Shown here piece by piece: positions 20,549-31,020 of a DNA stretch of 64,000 nt. The translations under genes and the position numbers were made by a program. Numbering within the stretch: the first letter of the stretch is position 1; every line of letters begins with the position of its first letter. This DNA comes from Vesta saturnalis (Eukaryota; Arthropoda; Insecta; Coleoptera; Lampyridae): positions 1,456,001-1,520,000 of the forward strand of contig JARFJB010001662.1 of the NCBI GenBank assembly GCA_036346205.1. Reading direction: 5' to 3'. The notes below the pieces were generated by a model. That model did not search any database and was not told the origin of the DNA. It saw only the letters and a program-made list of their open reading frames with translations.

Positions 20549-22859
20549 CCCTCGAGCAGGCGCGCCCTTTTATGTAACATAACAGAGCGCGCGGCGCACA
20601 ACGTGCGCCGATTTAATGTTTTGCTTTTTTAATAAATAGTATGCAAGGGAATTTTCTATAAAAACTATATATTACTTAAAGACATAAAATAAACAATCAG
20701 AAATTAAAGAGATAAATGAAGAAGTACAGTTAAAGTCATAAACAAAATTATTCACTATCTGTTCAAGCCTCCGCTTCTAGAGCACAGTTCGGGCACTTTG
20801 TTTGAATGCTGGAATGCGATTTACATACAAAGTCCCTACATACATCGCATTTTATGGTTGTGTTAATATTTTTGGTGCGTCCACATTTAACACAACGGCC
20901 CTTTCTTTTGGGCTCAGTACTAGCGACCGTAGCAGTAGGAAGATTTCGAAATTTTGCTAAAGATGCCTTTATATCTATGGGAAGTGATATTATTTGTGCC
21001 CTTTCAATAAGAAATGGTTTCATTAGATCTAGAGCTAAGTTTTTCAAAAACACTCTACGTTTCTCAATCGGGTTATCTCCGTTGCTTTGAAATAACACTC
21101 TTGCATTTATGCCTCCCATATGACTAGAGGCCGTCTCCTTGTAACTCTCTTTACAGAGTAACTGCCGCACATTTGGTCAATAGTATCAACTCCGCCTTTA
21201 GTTATGTTATAGTCTAAAATGATTTCAGGCTTTTTGCTTATCTCATCAATATCTTTGCGGTCATGAATGGTAGACAATAAAACCACAGCTTTATTTTTTT
21301 TTTTGTACGTATGAAACAATTGTGACATCTTTCTGAAATCCAAATAATGAGGACTGCACTTCACGGTTTTTATTAGGTAGAAATTCTGGTGGTATTTCCC
21401 TCTTATTTTTTTTTAGCGTGCCAAGAAGTGTAATCTTGTAGTCATGCAGATGTTCTTTAGCTAACGAATAGCTAGTATACCAATTATCTGTCGTGAGATT
21501 CCTGTTGAATCCTTTGACATGATCTACAAGTCTCTTTACAATTTCAGTTGGTTTGTTTTCCAGTCTATACGGCCCCTCAGGTTGGTGTCCATAATATAGT
21601 TCAATATTTCCAATAAAATGTTTCTTTGCATCACACAAAACAAACGTTTTAAGACCCTATTTGGCTGGTTTATTGGGAATATATTGAACAAACCCACATC
21701 TGCCACGGAAAGCTTGTAATTTTTCGTCAATGGTGAGATATTCTCCTAAACAATAAACCTTTTTGCAGTTTGATATAAATTTTTCCAAAATCGATCTTAT
21801 TGGAGCTAACCTGTCCTGTTTTTTCTTTCGTCTCGTGTGGTTCTATCATCGAAGCGCAGTGATCGTAACAAAAACAAAAACCTTTTGTAACTCATTACCT
21901 GACGAGTAATTGCTAGTCCACTACCATCCGTGTCCCACAATTCACGTACATTACAGTGATTTCCTTTTTTTACACCAATTAGAAACAAAAGCCCAATTAG
22001 TGCTGTAACTTCGTTCTTAGTACTTAGTTTTGCATCTCTTTCTCTTTTATAAGTTACAATTTGCTTTTTGAAACTAATGAACTGATTGGTATATTTGACA
22101 ATATCTTCAATCATGTTGGAATCAAATATTTGCTGAAAAACTAATATTCCTGAAGTTAGCCACCTCGTGGGCCAGGTAAGATCTTAACTAAATTTTTCTG
22201 CTTAGTCTTCGACTTCATTGAAACTTCTTTTTTGCTCCATTTGGTTTTCTTATCTTTACCCATAAAATAATTTTCATCGCCTATATCATCATCAGAATTG
22301 ATCATTGGCTCTTCTTCAGCCACATATTCCTCCCCGGCACTAGAATCATGAACACTAGAATCGTGATCACTAATAATCGGGCATACAACTCCTTCTTCTC
22401 CGTCAGAGATGTCTTCTTCGTTTTCTAAAACCTCCTCCTCGCTTGAACTTTCTTCGTGCAGAGTTTTGTATAACTCGTCGTCAGTAAGGTACTTCCTTGC
22501 CCTAAAACAACAAAAAACTAATTTAAACTACAAAAATTTAAAAAAAAATGTTAGAGAAAGTTTATGATTGAAAATAACAATAAAAAGAGCTTTGCAATAA
22601 ATCGATTCCATTGAAAAGTTTACTTACATGACCGGTCCCGCGGGGCACGCTCTGCTCCAATTCCGACAGACCACACAGATGTTATTGTTATTACACTCCC
22701 TAGAGACTTCAGTTTAGGGACACAACTATCCACCACGACTGACAAAAGTGTACTGAAGGAACTGCTTAATGCGCAGGTGTTTACCTCATTGTAGTTAGCG
22801 TACATCCTAGGAAAAAAACCTAACTGTGCACTCAGTGCACCGGCGCGCCCTCTCGAGGG
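20549..22859. mobile_element. piggyBac element 1 with TTAA target duplication
   Basis: Terminal inverted repeats CCCTCGAGCAGGCGCGCCC (left) and CCCTCGAGAGGGCGCGCC (right, inverted) are immediately flanked by TTAA at 20545-20548 and 22860-22863. Subterminal palindromes occur at both ends (CGGCGCAC AAC GTGCGCCG near 20590; GTGCAC TCA GTGCAC near 22827). The 2,311-bp length and structure suit an autonomous element of recent origin. Confidence 0.93.
20763..22629 (-). pseudogene. piggyBac transposase, near-complete with a few lesions
   Basis: The likely start codon is split by an intron: AT at 22629-22628, donor GTAAGT, acceptor TTTTAG, G at 22501, giving MARKYLTDDELYKTL. An acidic N-terminus follows, then the DDE_Tnp_1_7 core: KYTNQFISFKKQ, ALIGLLFLIGVKKGNH, LRFDDRTTR, LTIDEKL (first Asp), LTTDNWYTSYSL (second Asp), YNITKGGVDTIDQM (third Asp). 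The C-terminus has a cysteine-rich zinc-binding domain (CVKCGRT, CDVCRDFVCKSH, CPNCA). Frame breaks fall near 22170, 21800, 21660, 21360 and 21120. All three catalytic Asp remain. The enzyme would excise and insert DNA at TTAA. Confidence 0.9.
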
Positions 22860-22863
22860 TTAA

Positions 22864-23100
22864 TGCATATGGTCTCTTTTCTATTTCGATGGCTTCTCGT
22901 GTTATTCTTTCTTGAAGAGTTTTAGCTAGAGCTTGTAAAGATCCAGCTTAACTTTACTAAAATCTTTGTAATTAATCATTTTTCAATTGCCCTACAGTAA
23001 TCAAGTTAGATAAAGTTGCATAATATTAAAACCAATTGCAAAAGATTGCGCGATATTGCATCACAAATAATTAATCCCCTCCGACGTAGATATCAATAAG
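22864..23100. other. Short stretch without recognised features
   Basis: Sequence between the piggyBac right end and the GC-rich promoter-like block; nothing recognised. Confidence 0.3.
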
Positions 23101-23121
23101 CATCAAATGCTCTTACCTCAG

Positions 23122-23460
23122 CCAATCACAGCCAGAGGACCCCTGTACCGAATCCGGACCCACCCACCGCGAATCATCTATAAAGACCGCGGCGCTACCG
23201 GAAAAAACTCTCTGCGCACTCCGCTCTCCTCTCTCTAGTCGCTACTCTCGAGTCCCTAGCATCTAGAACCGAGATCCAGACCGCGCGCGCCTGCCGTACT
23301 TAGTTTCGTTGTATACGCCGCCGACCTATCGATTGCCGCATCCGTTCATCCTGAATCGTCGTGTATCTCTAGTCGCGTTACTTCGCCGCCGTCACCGATA
23401 AATCAGCGTCATACAATCAAGCTGATGATTGAGATACGCTAACGTTAACAGCACGTAAGT
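23122..23460 (+). promoter_or_regulatory. GC-rich core-promoter-like block with CCAAT, TATA and a splice donor
   Basis: GCCAATCA at 23121-23128 and TATAAAG at 23179-23185 are spaced as in a polymerase II promoter, predicting initiation near 23210. The next 245 bp are GC-rich with no useful ORF, ending in a consensus donor (AACAGCAC then GTAAGT at 23455-23460). A possible acceptor TTTCCACAG ends at 24835. It may be an LTR promoter or the 5' end of a host gene; I cannot tell which. Confidence 0.42.
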
Positions 23461-23509
23461 TTTATTGCACCACTTTTCTTAAACATTACTCCAAACACCC
23501 AGAGAAACA

Positions 23510-23699
23510 CCGGGCTGCAGAGCCCGGAAGTTATCTCACCGTTCCTGTGCACACCAGAAGTACACGACAGGCTGTAAAGCCTGAAGTCACCTTCTGCAAA
23601 CATATACACACAAGAAGACACGACAGGCTGTAAAGCCTGAAGTCACCTTCTGCAACCATTCACACAAACCAGCACGTTGCTACTGAGGGCTAACGCCCT
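23510..23699 (+). repeat. Tandem array of four small hairpins (about 58-bp units)
   Basis: Stems: CCGGGCT-GCAG-AGCCCGG (23510-23527), CAGGCT-GTAA-AGCCTG (23568-23583 and 23624-23639) and AGGGC-TAAC-GCCCT (23686-23699). Each is followed by a short (G)AAGT or GACGT word. Units 2 and 3 share ACGACAGGCTGTAAAGCCTG and CACCTTCTGCAA. The stems differ in sequence but stay paired. Confidence 0.7.
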
Positions 23700-24835
23700 G
23701 ACGTCAACTTCCATTTACTCCAGCCGCAAGAAGGGTATTCGCTCTAATTCTACCGCTCCCCGAGAGATCCCTTTATACAGCAGTCGACGGGCTGGACCAA
23801 GAATCTTATAAAGGGCTCTCCATTAAACATGTATTACACATACAATACACCCACCAGATCCAAAAAAAATTAGCAATACAAACAAGCGACCCCAAGACCT
23901 GGAGATAATCTCAATACCAGAAGCCGTATTCTTAGAGATCACCCACGTGATCCTCCCGTTAAATAAAGACGAACCCGTGGTGCATTTACGTAATAAATTG
24001 CTTCAAACGTGTTCCAGCGTCTCGCGGACCGACTCCAATTTGTTAGATATTCTTCTAATAATATTTCTTAATAAAAGAAATCCGATAAGATAAACATTCC
24101 TGTATCGCGAGTATATTTTCACGCAACGAAAAGCTATCTACTATTTTGTTCCCGAAGACCTGACTAATTGACCAGCATCAGAGTAGATGACGAACATTAT
24201 ACGTGTAAATTCTCTCATTTTAACCCCGAAAATAATCGTGTACTTAAAACACCTGCATTCCGGCTGAAACAATTCACAGAATTGTTTAATTTAGTTCAAG
24301 CAGTCCTGTATTTAATAGGTAGAATAAGTTTTGCTTATAAGAAAGTTATACGCGTTCAACAATAACAGACGTCTTCTAATAATAAAGAATTAATGCGTCT
24401 TATTACCGGGGATAATTAAATGTTATGCATTAATCAATGTAAATACGTTCTCAATTAATTAAGAAATCCTGAGATTATCCTGATCAGTTAGAGTAAATTA
24501 TCAAACGCGTACGAACAATTTGCATTCAGAAACGTTTAAATATTAAACTGTCCTTTGTGAAGAATTCCAAGTACTGAATTCACATCTATTCAGTCTGAAA
24601 GCCAAATCACATATAAGAATAGTCATGTGCACCAAGGTTACTTTAAATTATTGATTTTCTCTTTCACCTGCTTACAAACGCGATCGTTGCCCCCTGCTTA
24701 TGTAATACGGAGAACAACGCCACCGTTTACAAGGCCGGCCTAAGTGTTCGTAATAACTCAAAATAAATCGTCATAATCAGGATTTTTGGTCCTAACACAC
24801 TAGCAATTGAACCACAATAATTTATATTTCCACAG

Positions 24836-24905
24836 AAACGTCTCAGCAGCCAATAATTCCACCACTACCGTCCATGGGGGACCAAACAAAACGGGCGCTA
24901 CCAGG
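24836..24905 (+). other. Possible second exon with a short start-codon frame
   Basis: After the acceptor at 24835, an ATG in good context (GTCCATGG near 24873) opens MGDQTKRALPGHSG and stops after 14 codons unless spliced onward. No downstream exon was identified. Confidence 0.18.
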
Positions 24906-25137
24906 ACACTCCGGTTAACCTGATAAAATGTTTCTTGCTGTTAATTTAATTTACCTAGTTTAGTATCTGATTATTTAGTTTTATAGAAGAAATAGGTAAG
25001 ATACGTTTAAAACATTTTATTGTGATTATTCAAAGTGTACAGTGTTAAGCACCAAAATATGAAACACCCCCGTCTTGTTGAGACAAGACCCGATTTCAGC
25101 TAGACCGTGGCAAATTAAAATAAATCATTTTAATTAT

Positions 25138-25207
25138 TGTAAGCAAAGTGGATTACATAAATGGCGCCCAACGCGGGGCGCCATTTATGTAAGCAAAGTG
25201 GCTTACA
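25138..25207 (+). promoter_or_regulatory. tRNA-Lys-type primer-binding-site-like sequence inside a palindrome
   Basis: TGGCGCCCAACGCGGGGC at 25162-25179 differs at one base from the known Lys(1,2) primer-binding site of retroelements. It is the centre of a perfect 17-bp inverted repeat (25153-25169 and 25176-25192). The direct repeat TGTAAGCAAAGTGG(A/C)TTACA at 25138-25157 and 25188-25207 surrounds it and, like an LTR end, starts TG and ends CA. No gag or pol follows, so at most an LTR-leader remnant. Confidence 0.45.
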
Positions 25208-25918
25208 AGCTAACAGATTAATTTTATTTGTATCTATATAGTGACCGTGTCTAAATGGTGACTTGCCAAAGAAGAATACGTATTATGTTGTTTGATGACT
25301 AGGCAATGTTCTTTGGTTCTAAGATTTAGTCTTCTGGTTGTTTGTCTTATCTAAGATGTTTGATAACTGCCACATGGAACCTCATATATTCATTGTTTTT
25401 TGGATTGGATTTTGCATTACGTAGCAATTGTTGAAGGCACTCATGAGGTCTAAAAACTACTCTGAATTCGTCTTTAGAAAATTTATTACCATCTTACTTA
25501 GAAAGGAAAACCGAAACTTTAATCAGATCAAGATCAGTTAATGTAGACTTTAAGAAACGGTTAATACCAAGAAAAAAAGCTCAAAAGTTCCTAAAATATA
25601 CGGTTTACCCCAAATCGATAGGACTAATTGGCCTTTAAGTAACGACTAAGAAAACACAAAATGGTATAATCAACGTTTTCTTTTTACATGCGAACCGTAC
25701 TTTGCAGATCATTAAATTTGTGTCCTTAATGTATAATTTTAAATTTTCCATATTGTTTGTAGCTACTACCAGTATTCTTTTATTAAACAATTACTATGTA
25801 TGCATCTATGTATATACTTACCACCTAAGCTTGCAGTGTACGAGGAATGTACGGTTCCCTAGGTGTGAATTAAAACAGACTACGTATGTATGTATGATTT
25901 ATTTGTTTTCCGGGCCAG
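25208..25918. other. AT-rich stretch without recognised features
   Basis: No coding similarity or repeat structure was recognised. Confidence 0.35.
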
Positions 25919-26499
25919 CAGTGACGTAACTACAGCCGGTCCCGCCGGTACAATGCCCTGGGGCCCCCGTATACAAGGGATTCCAAGTGGAAGTTTTTCT
26001 TTTACTTACATACATAAAACCTCTCCAGCGTGTATCATGAAATGCGGTAAAATAACGCGACAATCGATGGTGATGCCGAAGATGAAATGTTTAGAGCAAT
26101 TTCATTGGTGCAAAGTGCTGGATCGATTGTTTAGTATAATTACCTTGGCTACTGAGTCAAGTTTTCCGTTACGTTACAATAGCACAAAACGAATCTGGAA
26201 GACCAACCGAAATAAAAATCAACGAATCGTTCCTGGGATTCAAGAAAGTTGAAAATAGTTAGGTTCAAGGTCTGCAGGAAGGTATAATTAGACAACATTA
26301 AGAGCAAAGGTATCTTTGAGCTTTATTTTTATTTTTTAAATAACGTGTTGTAGAATATTCAGTAGTTTTTTATGCACTCTTTGTCTTTCAATATGGGACA
26401 AGCGGTAATTCTTATTTTTTGCTTGTAAAAAAAATTAGGCGGGGGGGGGGGGTTAGCTTGACACTGCACCGGGTCTCCGTAGGAATAGTTACGCCACTG
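25919..26499. mobile_element. hAT-type MITE with CAGTG(A/G)CGTAACTA ends
   Basis: Left CAGTGACGTAACTA (25919-25932) and right TAGTTACGCCACTG (26486-26499) are inverted repeats. The 8-bp flanks CGGGCCAG and CGGAATAG agree at 5 of 8 bases, compatible with an old hAT duplication. Inside is a G13 run near 26443. The open frame at 25890-26252 has no recognisable domain. Confidence 0.75.
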
Positions 26500-26893
26500 C
26501 GGAATAGCTTGAAAATATGAATTATCCAATGCTCGCTTGCACTTAGCCCTTCAAAATTCAAATGCTTTATAAAATTCACTTTCATATCATTTTTATACCC
26601 TAAAATTTCACTTCTAATATGAACCCTTCACTTAATATTAATATCATTCAATCTTAACATCAACAATAGTATTATGGATATTTGTTCTGCCACTGGAAGA
26701 ATTAAAATATGCCGCCGCCTACCGACCTTTGCGCATCCAAACACCTTGCCAACTTAAAACCGCGGGCGTGTAGTAATTTTTTGTCGCTTTGTGAATACTT
26801 TATTTTAAAAAATGTTACCAGAACATAAAATATATGTAACAGAAGCATATTTTCGAAGTGTACAACAGTTGACGGCACTCTGCGCAAGCTTGT
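26500..26893. other. AT-rich stretch without recognised features
   Basis: No gene recognised on either strand between the MITE and the mariner-like relic. Confidence 0.3.
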
Positions 26894-27480
26894 TTAAATA
26901 AATTTAGAGAAATATTTTCTAACGTTGAAATATCAGCAACGGACTTTTTTTATGAAGTACGACGTATTGCAGCTGCTTTGAGGCAAACTGGTAGTATAGC
27001 AGACATAGTAAGAACTGAGGTGCAAATCGCAGAGGTTCCAAATCGAATGCAATGCAAACATTAATCCGAAGGTGGGCTCAAGAAGTGAATTTCAGTTGCG
27101 GTACTTGCCGTACACTTCTAAAAAAAGATTTAAATATGCATCCATACAGATTACAAATGTATCAAGAGCTCTTACCTCCAGTTTACAATAAGAACAGTTT
27201 ATACTGTAAGCGGTTTTTGCAACATTTAAATAATGACATTTTGGATTTCACTGCTTTTTTATGAGTCGTGGTTTTACTTAAATGGCTACTTTAATTCAAA
27301 GTAATGCGCTTATCGAGCGCTAATAATCCACACTTCTCTCGTGAAGCTTTTTTGCATTGCCCTAAAATATCTGCGGCAGTTCTTTGGTGACCGATTAATT
27401 TGGCCACCCAGATCTTGTGATCTCGCTCTTTTGGATTTATTTTTATTTCCACTTATAAAAACACAATGTTTAAAATACCC
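26894..27480 (+). pseudogene. Mariner-like (DUF4817-type) transposase relic 1
   Basis: Fragments in several frames follow the insect DUF4817 transposase: AALRQTGSIADIVRTE (helix-turn-helix side), SIRRWAQE-like codons at 27055, LLKKDLNMHPYRLQMYQELL, then FYESWFYLNGYFN (catalytic SDEAHFHLNGY block, with the Asp lost), NNPHFSREAFLHCP and FFGDRLIWPPRSCDLALLD (the second conserved block). Multiple frameshifts and loss of catalytic residues mark it as dead. It directly abuts the packaging-ATPase relic. Confidence 0.75.
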
Positions 27481-27529
27481 ATCATATATGATGGGTATAT
27501 TTATGACTGTGAGGCTTAAACCCTTTTTC

Positions 27530-27534
<5 letters not shown>

Positions 27535-27586
<52 letters not shown>
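27535..27586. repeat. (TA)n microsatellite, about 26 units
   Basis: Grew inside the ATPase relic: the related locus has only GCTATATATACC at the same place (near 49739). Confidence 0.95.
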
Positions 27587-27704
27587 TTGGAAAATACCTT
27601 GAGGTCCATCTCACTTGAAAATTCTGGAACACTGGAATTGTGACAGGATCTGTAACAAACAAAATACACACACGCACCACACAAAATTAAAAAACACAGA
27701 ACGC

Positions 27705-27729
27705 GTTCCGATAGCTACCCTATCATCAG
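27705..27729 (-). ncRNA. Hammerhead-like motif in PLE 4 left repeat
   Basis: CTGATGA then GATAGG-GTA-GCTATC overlap, then GGAAC in place of GAAAC. Mutated core, so probably inactive. Confidence 0.35.
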
Positions 27730-28292
27730 CCGTCGACTAGAGCGAACTAAAAAGAATTTCTAACGTATCAGCGAGTAACGCTTCGTTGCTTATCTGGTGA
27801 AAGTGAAAGTTCTGAGTAGCCTAAAGGTAAAGAGTTTGCAAACTATTATCTGAAGTATCTTTTGGATTGCCTAAAAGAGTTTGCAAACTATTTTAGACAA
27901 TCCAAAAGATAAAGTGGATAAGCAGGATAAGTCAAGAATCTATAAAATTAATTGAAAAATTGTGAACAAATATATGTGGGGAACTAAACGGCCTATCAGA
28001 ACTCGCTTTAAAGAACATTTAGCTCATATAAAATACAAACGTTGGGACAAGTGTGCCGTAACCCTACATATGTTTGACAAAAGTCATGTAGTAGATAATG
28101 TATCATGAATCAAACATGTTAGTAATAAGCACGAACTTAATTGTTATGAAAGTTTAGATCTTCAAAAACAAACAAATTCTAATGAATAACGATGATCAAG
28201 GATCTCCGAACTCATTTAATATTCATAACTTCATTTTCACCAGATAAGCTAATGGTATGTGTTTTTTTTTTTTAGTTCGCCCAAGTCGACCG

Positions 28293-28317
28293 CTGATGAT
28301 AGCGTAGCTATCGAAAC
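28293..28317 (+). ncRNA. Hammerhead-like motif in PLE 4 right repeat
   Basis: CTGATGA (consensus core) at 28293-28299, stem GATAGC-GTA-GCTATC (which overlaps the core GA), then GAAAC at 28313-28317. Same arrangement as the motifs at 1548 and 5433. Confidence 0.48.
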
Positions 28318-28960
28318 GCATTCGGTGTTTTTTGATTTTGTGTGGTACGTGGGTGTCTTTTGTTTGTTACCTTGAGGGCCGCATATGTTTGTTCTATAGC
28401 GTAGCACATCCGGTGTATTCTGTTTTAAATCGAACACTATATATCCGTGGGGGTTTGAAGTGGCATCTCAGTACGAAGCCTCTAAAAATCTCGGATTGTC
28501 AGGTGATTTCTGTCTTGCTAAATGCTGTTTCTGAGCTCTGTCACGTGGATTTATAAATAAGAGTATGTAGTGAGCGTCGAGAGAGATATCCCGCTGTCCA
28601 TATCCTTGATGAAATTGGTTTGGCGTTACGAAAAACACACTTAGGTTTCTATGATGACAACCCTATGTAAAAATAGCAACCACCGAATCGTTAGTTTCGC
28701 CCATTAGATCGTCAATTATTATTAAGACCGGCTTTTCACCGTCAAACTGTTCCATATCAGGTAAACCCTTCTGAAATTCCGCCGAGAGATATTTGAATAA
28801 CGGTTGCCACTCGCTGTAGTACGAGATAATTTTTTCACAATTTGTATCGCAGACAGTTTCAATATTTTTGAGAAAATCCACGATAAATACCCACAACCCG
28901 ATGGTCCCGCTACTATTGCTAAGAAGGGATACTTAAACTGACCCTCCATCTCGAAACCCT

Positions 28961-30168
28961 AAACGATACTAAAGGGTACTCTGTCATTATCCTGGCTCAA
29001 ATAGTAAATGAAAATTTTCAATATGTTCTACTGTTTATCGTGCTTATCTTTTAATATCAAAAACGAGATTTGTTTTCTAGCATGTAAACATCGAAAATTG
29101 ACAATCAAGGTCGCTTTATTTACCTGTTTAATATCAAAATAATCCTATTATTTTCTTTTACTACAAGCCAACATGTGTTTTTAAATCTTGCATTAACAAT
29201 AATAGTTATAAATTTGATGTATATCTAATGATAATACGTAATTACTCATTTATTTTTAAGGCAATTTTTGTATGTACACTGTTATTGAAGGTTGACTTTA
29301 CGTCACGCTCTCAAGGTGCAGTTTTGCATGTATACACACACAATATGTTGTTGAAGGCTGACCTCAAGGTGCCAATCATTCTCTATACATATTGTAAATA
29401 ATACGAATCGTTTTTATAAATTCATATAAAGTCGTGCACTAACGAGTCTAACTTAATGCAAAAAGGTAGATACAGAATTACAATAAGTGCAAGCGGGGTA
29501 ATTAGGTTTTTGCTATTCGGGTCTAATTTCAGGTTTAGTTGTTTGTTATTGCATTGCATAAGTATTAAAGTAGAATTTTTTTCAGTAACAATTTAGGATG
29601 TTTAGTCATGTTTATAAATGTAGAATCCTTCATGTGGAGGTATTTCCGTAAAATAATATTGTGTTCTAACCATGACTTTGGTTATATTTGTTTATTATTG
29701 TATTGGCATTTTCACTAGTTTAAATGTAAAATATTTTTATCAGTGTAGGCAGAACATGCCGATAGTGTTACAAGCTAATTTGAACTCGTTTCTTTGAAGA
29801 CTGTTTTTGAACGCTGTAAGTTAAATCAGGCTGTTATTTTTTGAGTTCAGAGTTGGTTTTTTATTATGTAAGTTATATCAATTTGGTGTTTTTGAATCGT
29901 TGTTGCTTTAACAAAGCTCTATGTTAAACCAAATCAGTATTTTTGAATTTTGCTTGGTTTTCACAAGCGGTAAGTTATGATTTCATTGATTGAGATTGAA
30001 TTGATGGATTGATTGAGATTGGCCTGATTGTTTGATTTGATCGAGCATGATTTGTTTGAGGTTGATTTGATTAATTGATTTTGATTAGATTAATTGATTT
30101 CTTTGTTTAAGAAAGAGCCGAGAGGAGATAGAGAGTGAGAGAGAGACGAACACGATCAACTTCTTGAA
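28961..30168. other. AT-rich stretch with TTGATT-type simple repeats
   Basis: No gene recognised. Degenerate TTGATTGA repeats occupy 29985-30105, followed by a GAGAGA patch at 30120-30150. Confidence 0.4.
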
Positions 30169-30795
30169 GAAAACATTAGTTAGTCCATACAACACTAGAT
30201 GGCTTCACAAACAAACCCTAATTAGTTGTAGAAATATACCGCTCGGTGACGAAAGCTCTATTACAGAAAACATTCATTAGTTCATATACCACTAGATGAC
30301 ACAAACAAATTCAAATTTGATGCCATGGGGACCATGACAGGAGGGCGCAGACCCTAACACAAGTTCCTATACCTGTCTTACAAGTTAGCATTAGGCCCTC
30401 TTATTATTAGAATACTGTTTCTAATCAATAGGGCTACGAGAAGACGGTGCAGACTCTAACACAAGTTCCTATACTTGCCTTATGAGATCGCATTAAGGTC
30501 CCCTTATTATAATACTATTTCCCGGCAGGGGGCCACGACAAGGGGGCGCAGACCCTGACACATGTTTCTACACATGTCTTACAAGTTAGCAGTATGGCCC
30601 CCTTATTAGAATACTATTTCCAGCCAAGGGAGCCACGACAAGAACGCTTAAGCCCTAACACAACTTCGTATACTTGTCTTACAGGTTAGCATTATTGGAA
30701 TAATGTTTCCAGATAGGGGAGCAGACAAGAGGGCGCAGACCCTAGCACAAGTTCTTATACCTGTCTTACAAGTTAACATTAGGGCCCCTTATTAG
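30169..30795 (+). repeat. Minisatellite, period about 87-102 bp
   Basis: Two copies of GAAAACATT(A/C)(G/A)TTAGT(C/T)CATA at 30169 and 30267, then five copies of a unit with GCAGACCCTAACACAAGTTC and CTTACAAGTTAGCATTA at about 30347, 30449, 30548, 30648 and 30735. Each unit also holds a CCCCTTATTA word. Confidence 0.75.
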
Positions 30796-30829
30796 ACAAT
30801 TTCGAATTTTGACGCTGAACAGATTTTTG

Positions 30830-31020
30830 GTTCTGACCTTGACTACCCCAAAGCCAACTCTAAGGCCAGACCCAAGGTCAACTCCAATGCCAGGCCCCAA
30901 AGCCAATCTCAAGTTCAAACCCGAGGTAAACCACGTGGGCGGCCTTGGGAATTCCCAAGGGCAAATGACGTCACAAATCACAAAACGGCGGCCAAGGTGT
31001 CCCACTAATACTTTTGCTTA
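30830..31020 (+). other. Proline/lysine-rich segment next to ATPase relic 1
   Basis: Codons give TPKPTLRPDPRSTPMPGPKA from repeated CCAA(A/G)GCCAA words, then CCACGTGGGC and TGACGTCA. A similar composition and order recur at 51271-51600. It may be a remnant of a basic structural protein gene of the same element; this is inference. Confidence 0.3.

Larger units (their letters stand above)
27605..28367 (+). mobile_element. Penelope-like element 4 with inverted terminal repeats and 10-bp target duplication
   Basis: TACCTTGAGG at 27595-27604 and 28368-28377 flanks the insertion. Terminal repeats are inverted: 27650-27810 (minus) pairs with 28235-28367, sharing CACCAGATAAGC, TTTTTAGTTCGC and TTTTGTGTGGT. 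Between them, 27935-28200 encodes the end of a GIY-YIG domain (SRIYKIN, YMWGTKRPIRTRFKEHLAHI, HMFDKSH, HELNCYESL). No RT remains. A 14-bp inverted repeat TATCTTTTGGATTG lies at 27858-27871 and 27898-27911. Confidence 0.82.
27480..28960 (-). pseudogene. Virus-like A32/FtsK-HerA-type packaging ATPase relic 1, split by a PLE
   Basis: Minus-strand codons from 28949: FKYPFLAIVAGPSGCG (Walker A, but the following Lys-Ser is lost), NIETVCDTNCEKIISYYSEW, then PVLIIIDDLMGETND (Walker B with the Asp pair intact). The C-terminal block FDLKQNTPDVLRYRTNI ends at GPQG near 28372, where a PLE (27605-28367) interrupts; the last codons resume at 27604-27480 and carry a long (TA)n. The pattern resembles DNA-packaging ATPases of Polinton/adintovirus-like elements; this family call is by motif order, not by search. 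Several frames are needed, so it is non-functional. Confidence 0.55.

Noticed and set aside
22620..22805. 61-codon minus-strand frame MYANYNEVNT at the piggyBac 5' end
   Set aside because: It lies upstream of the splice-formed start and shows no similarity to piggyBac N-termini; treated as leader.
25890..26252. 120-codon plus-strand frame
   Set aside because: Begins outside and continues inside a hAT-type MITE; no domain.
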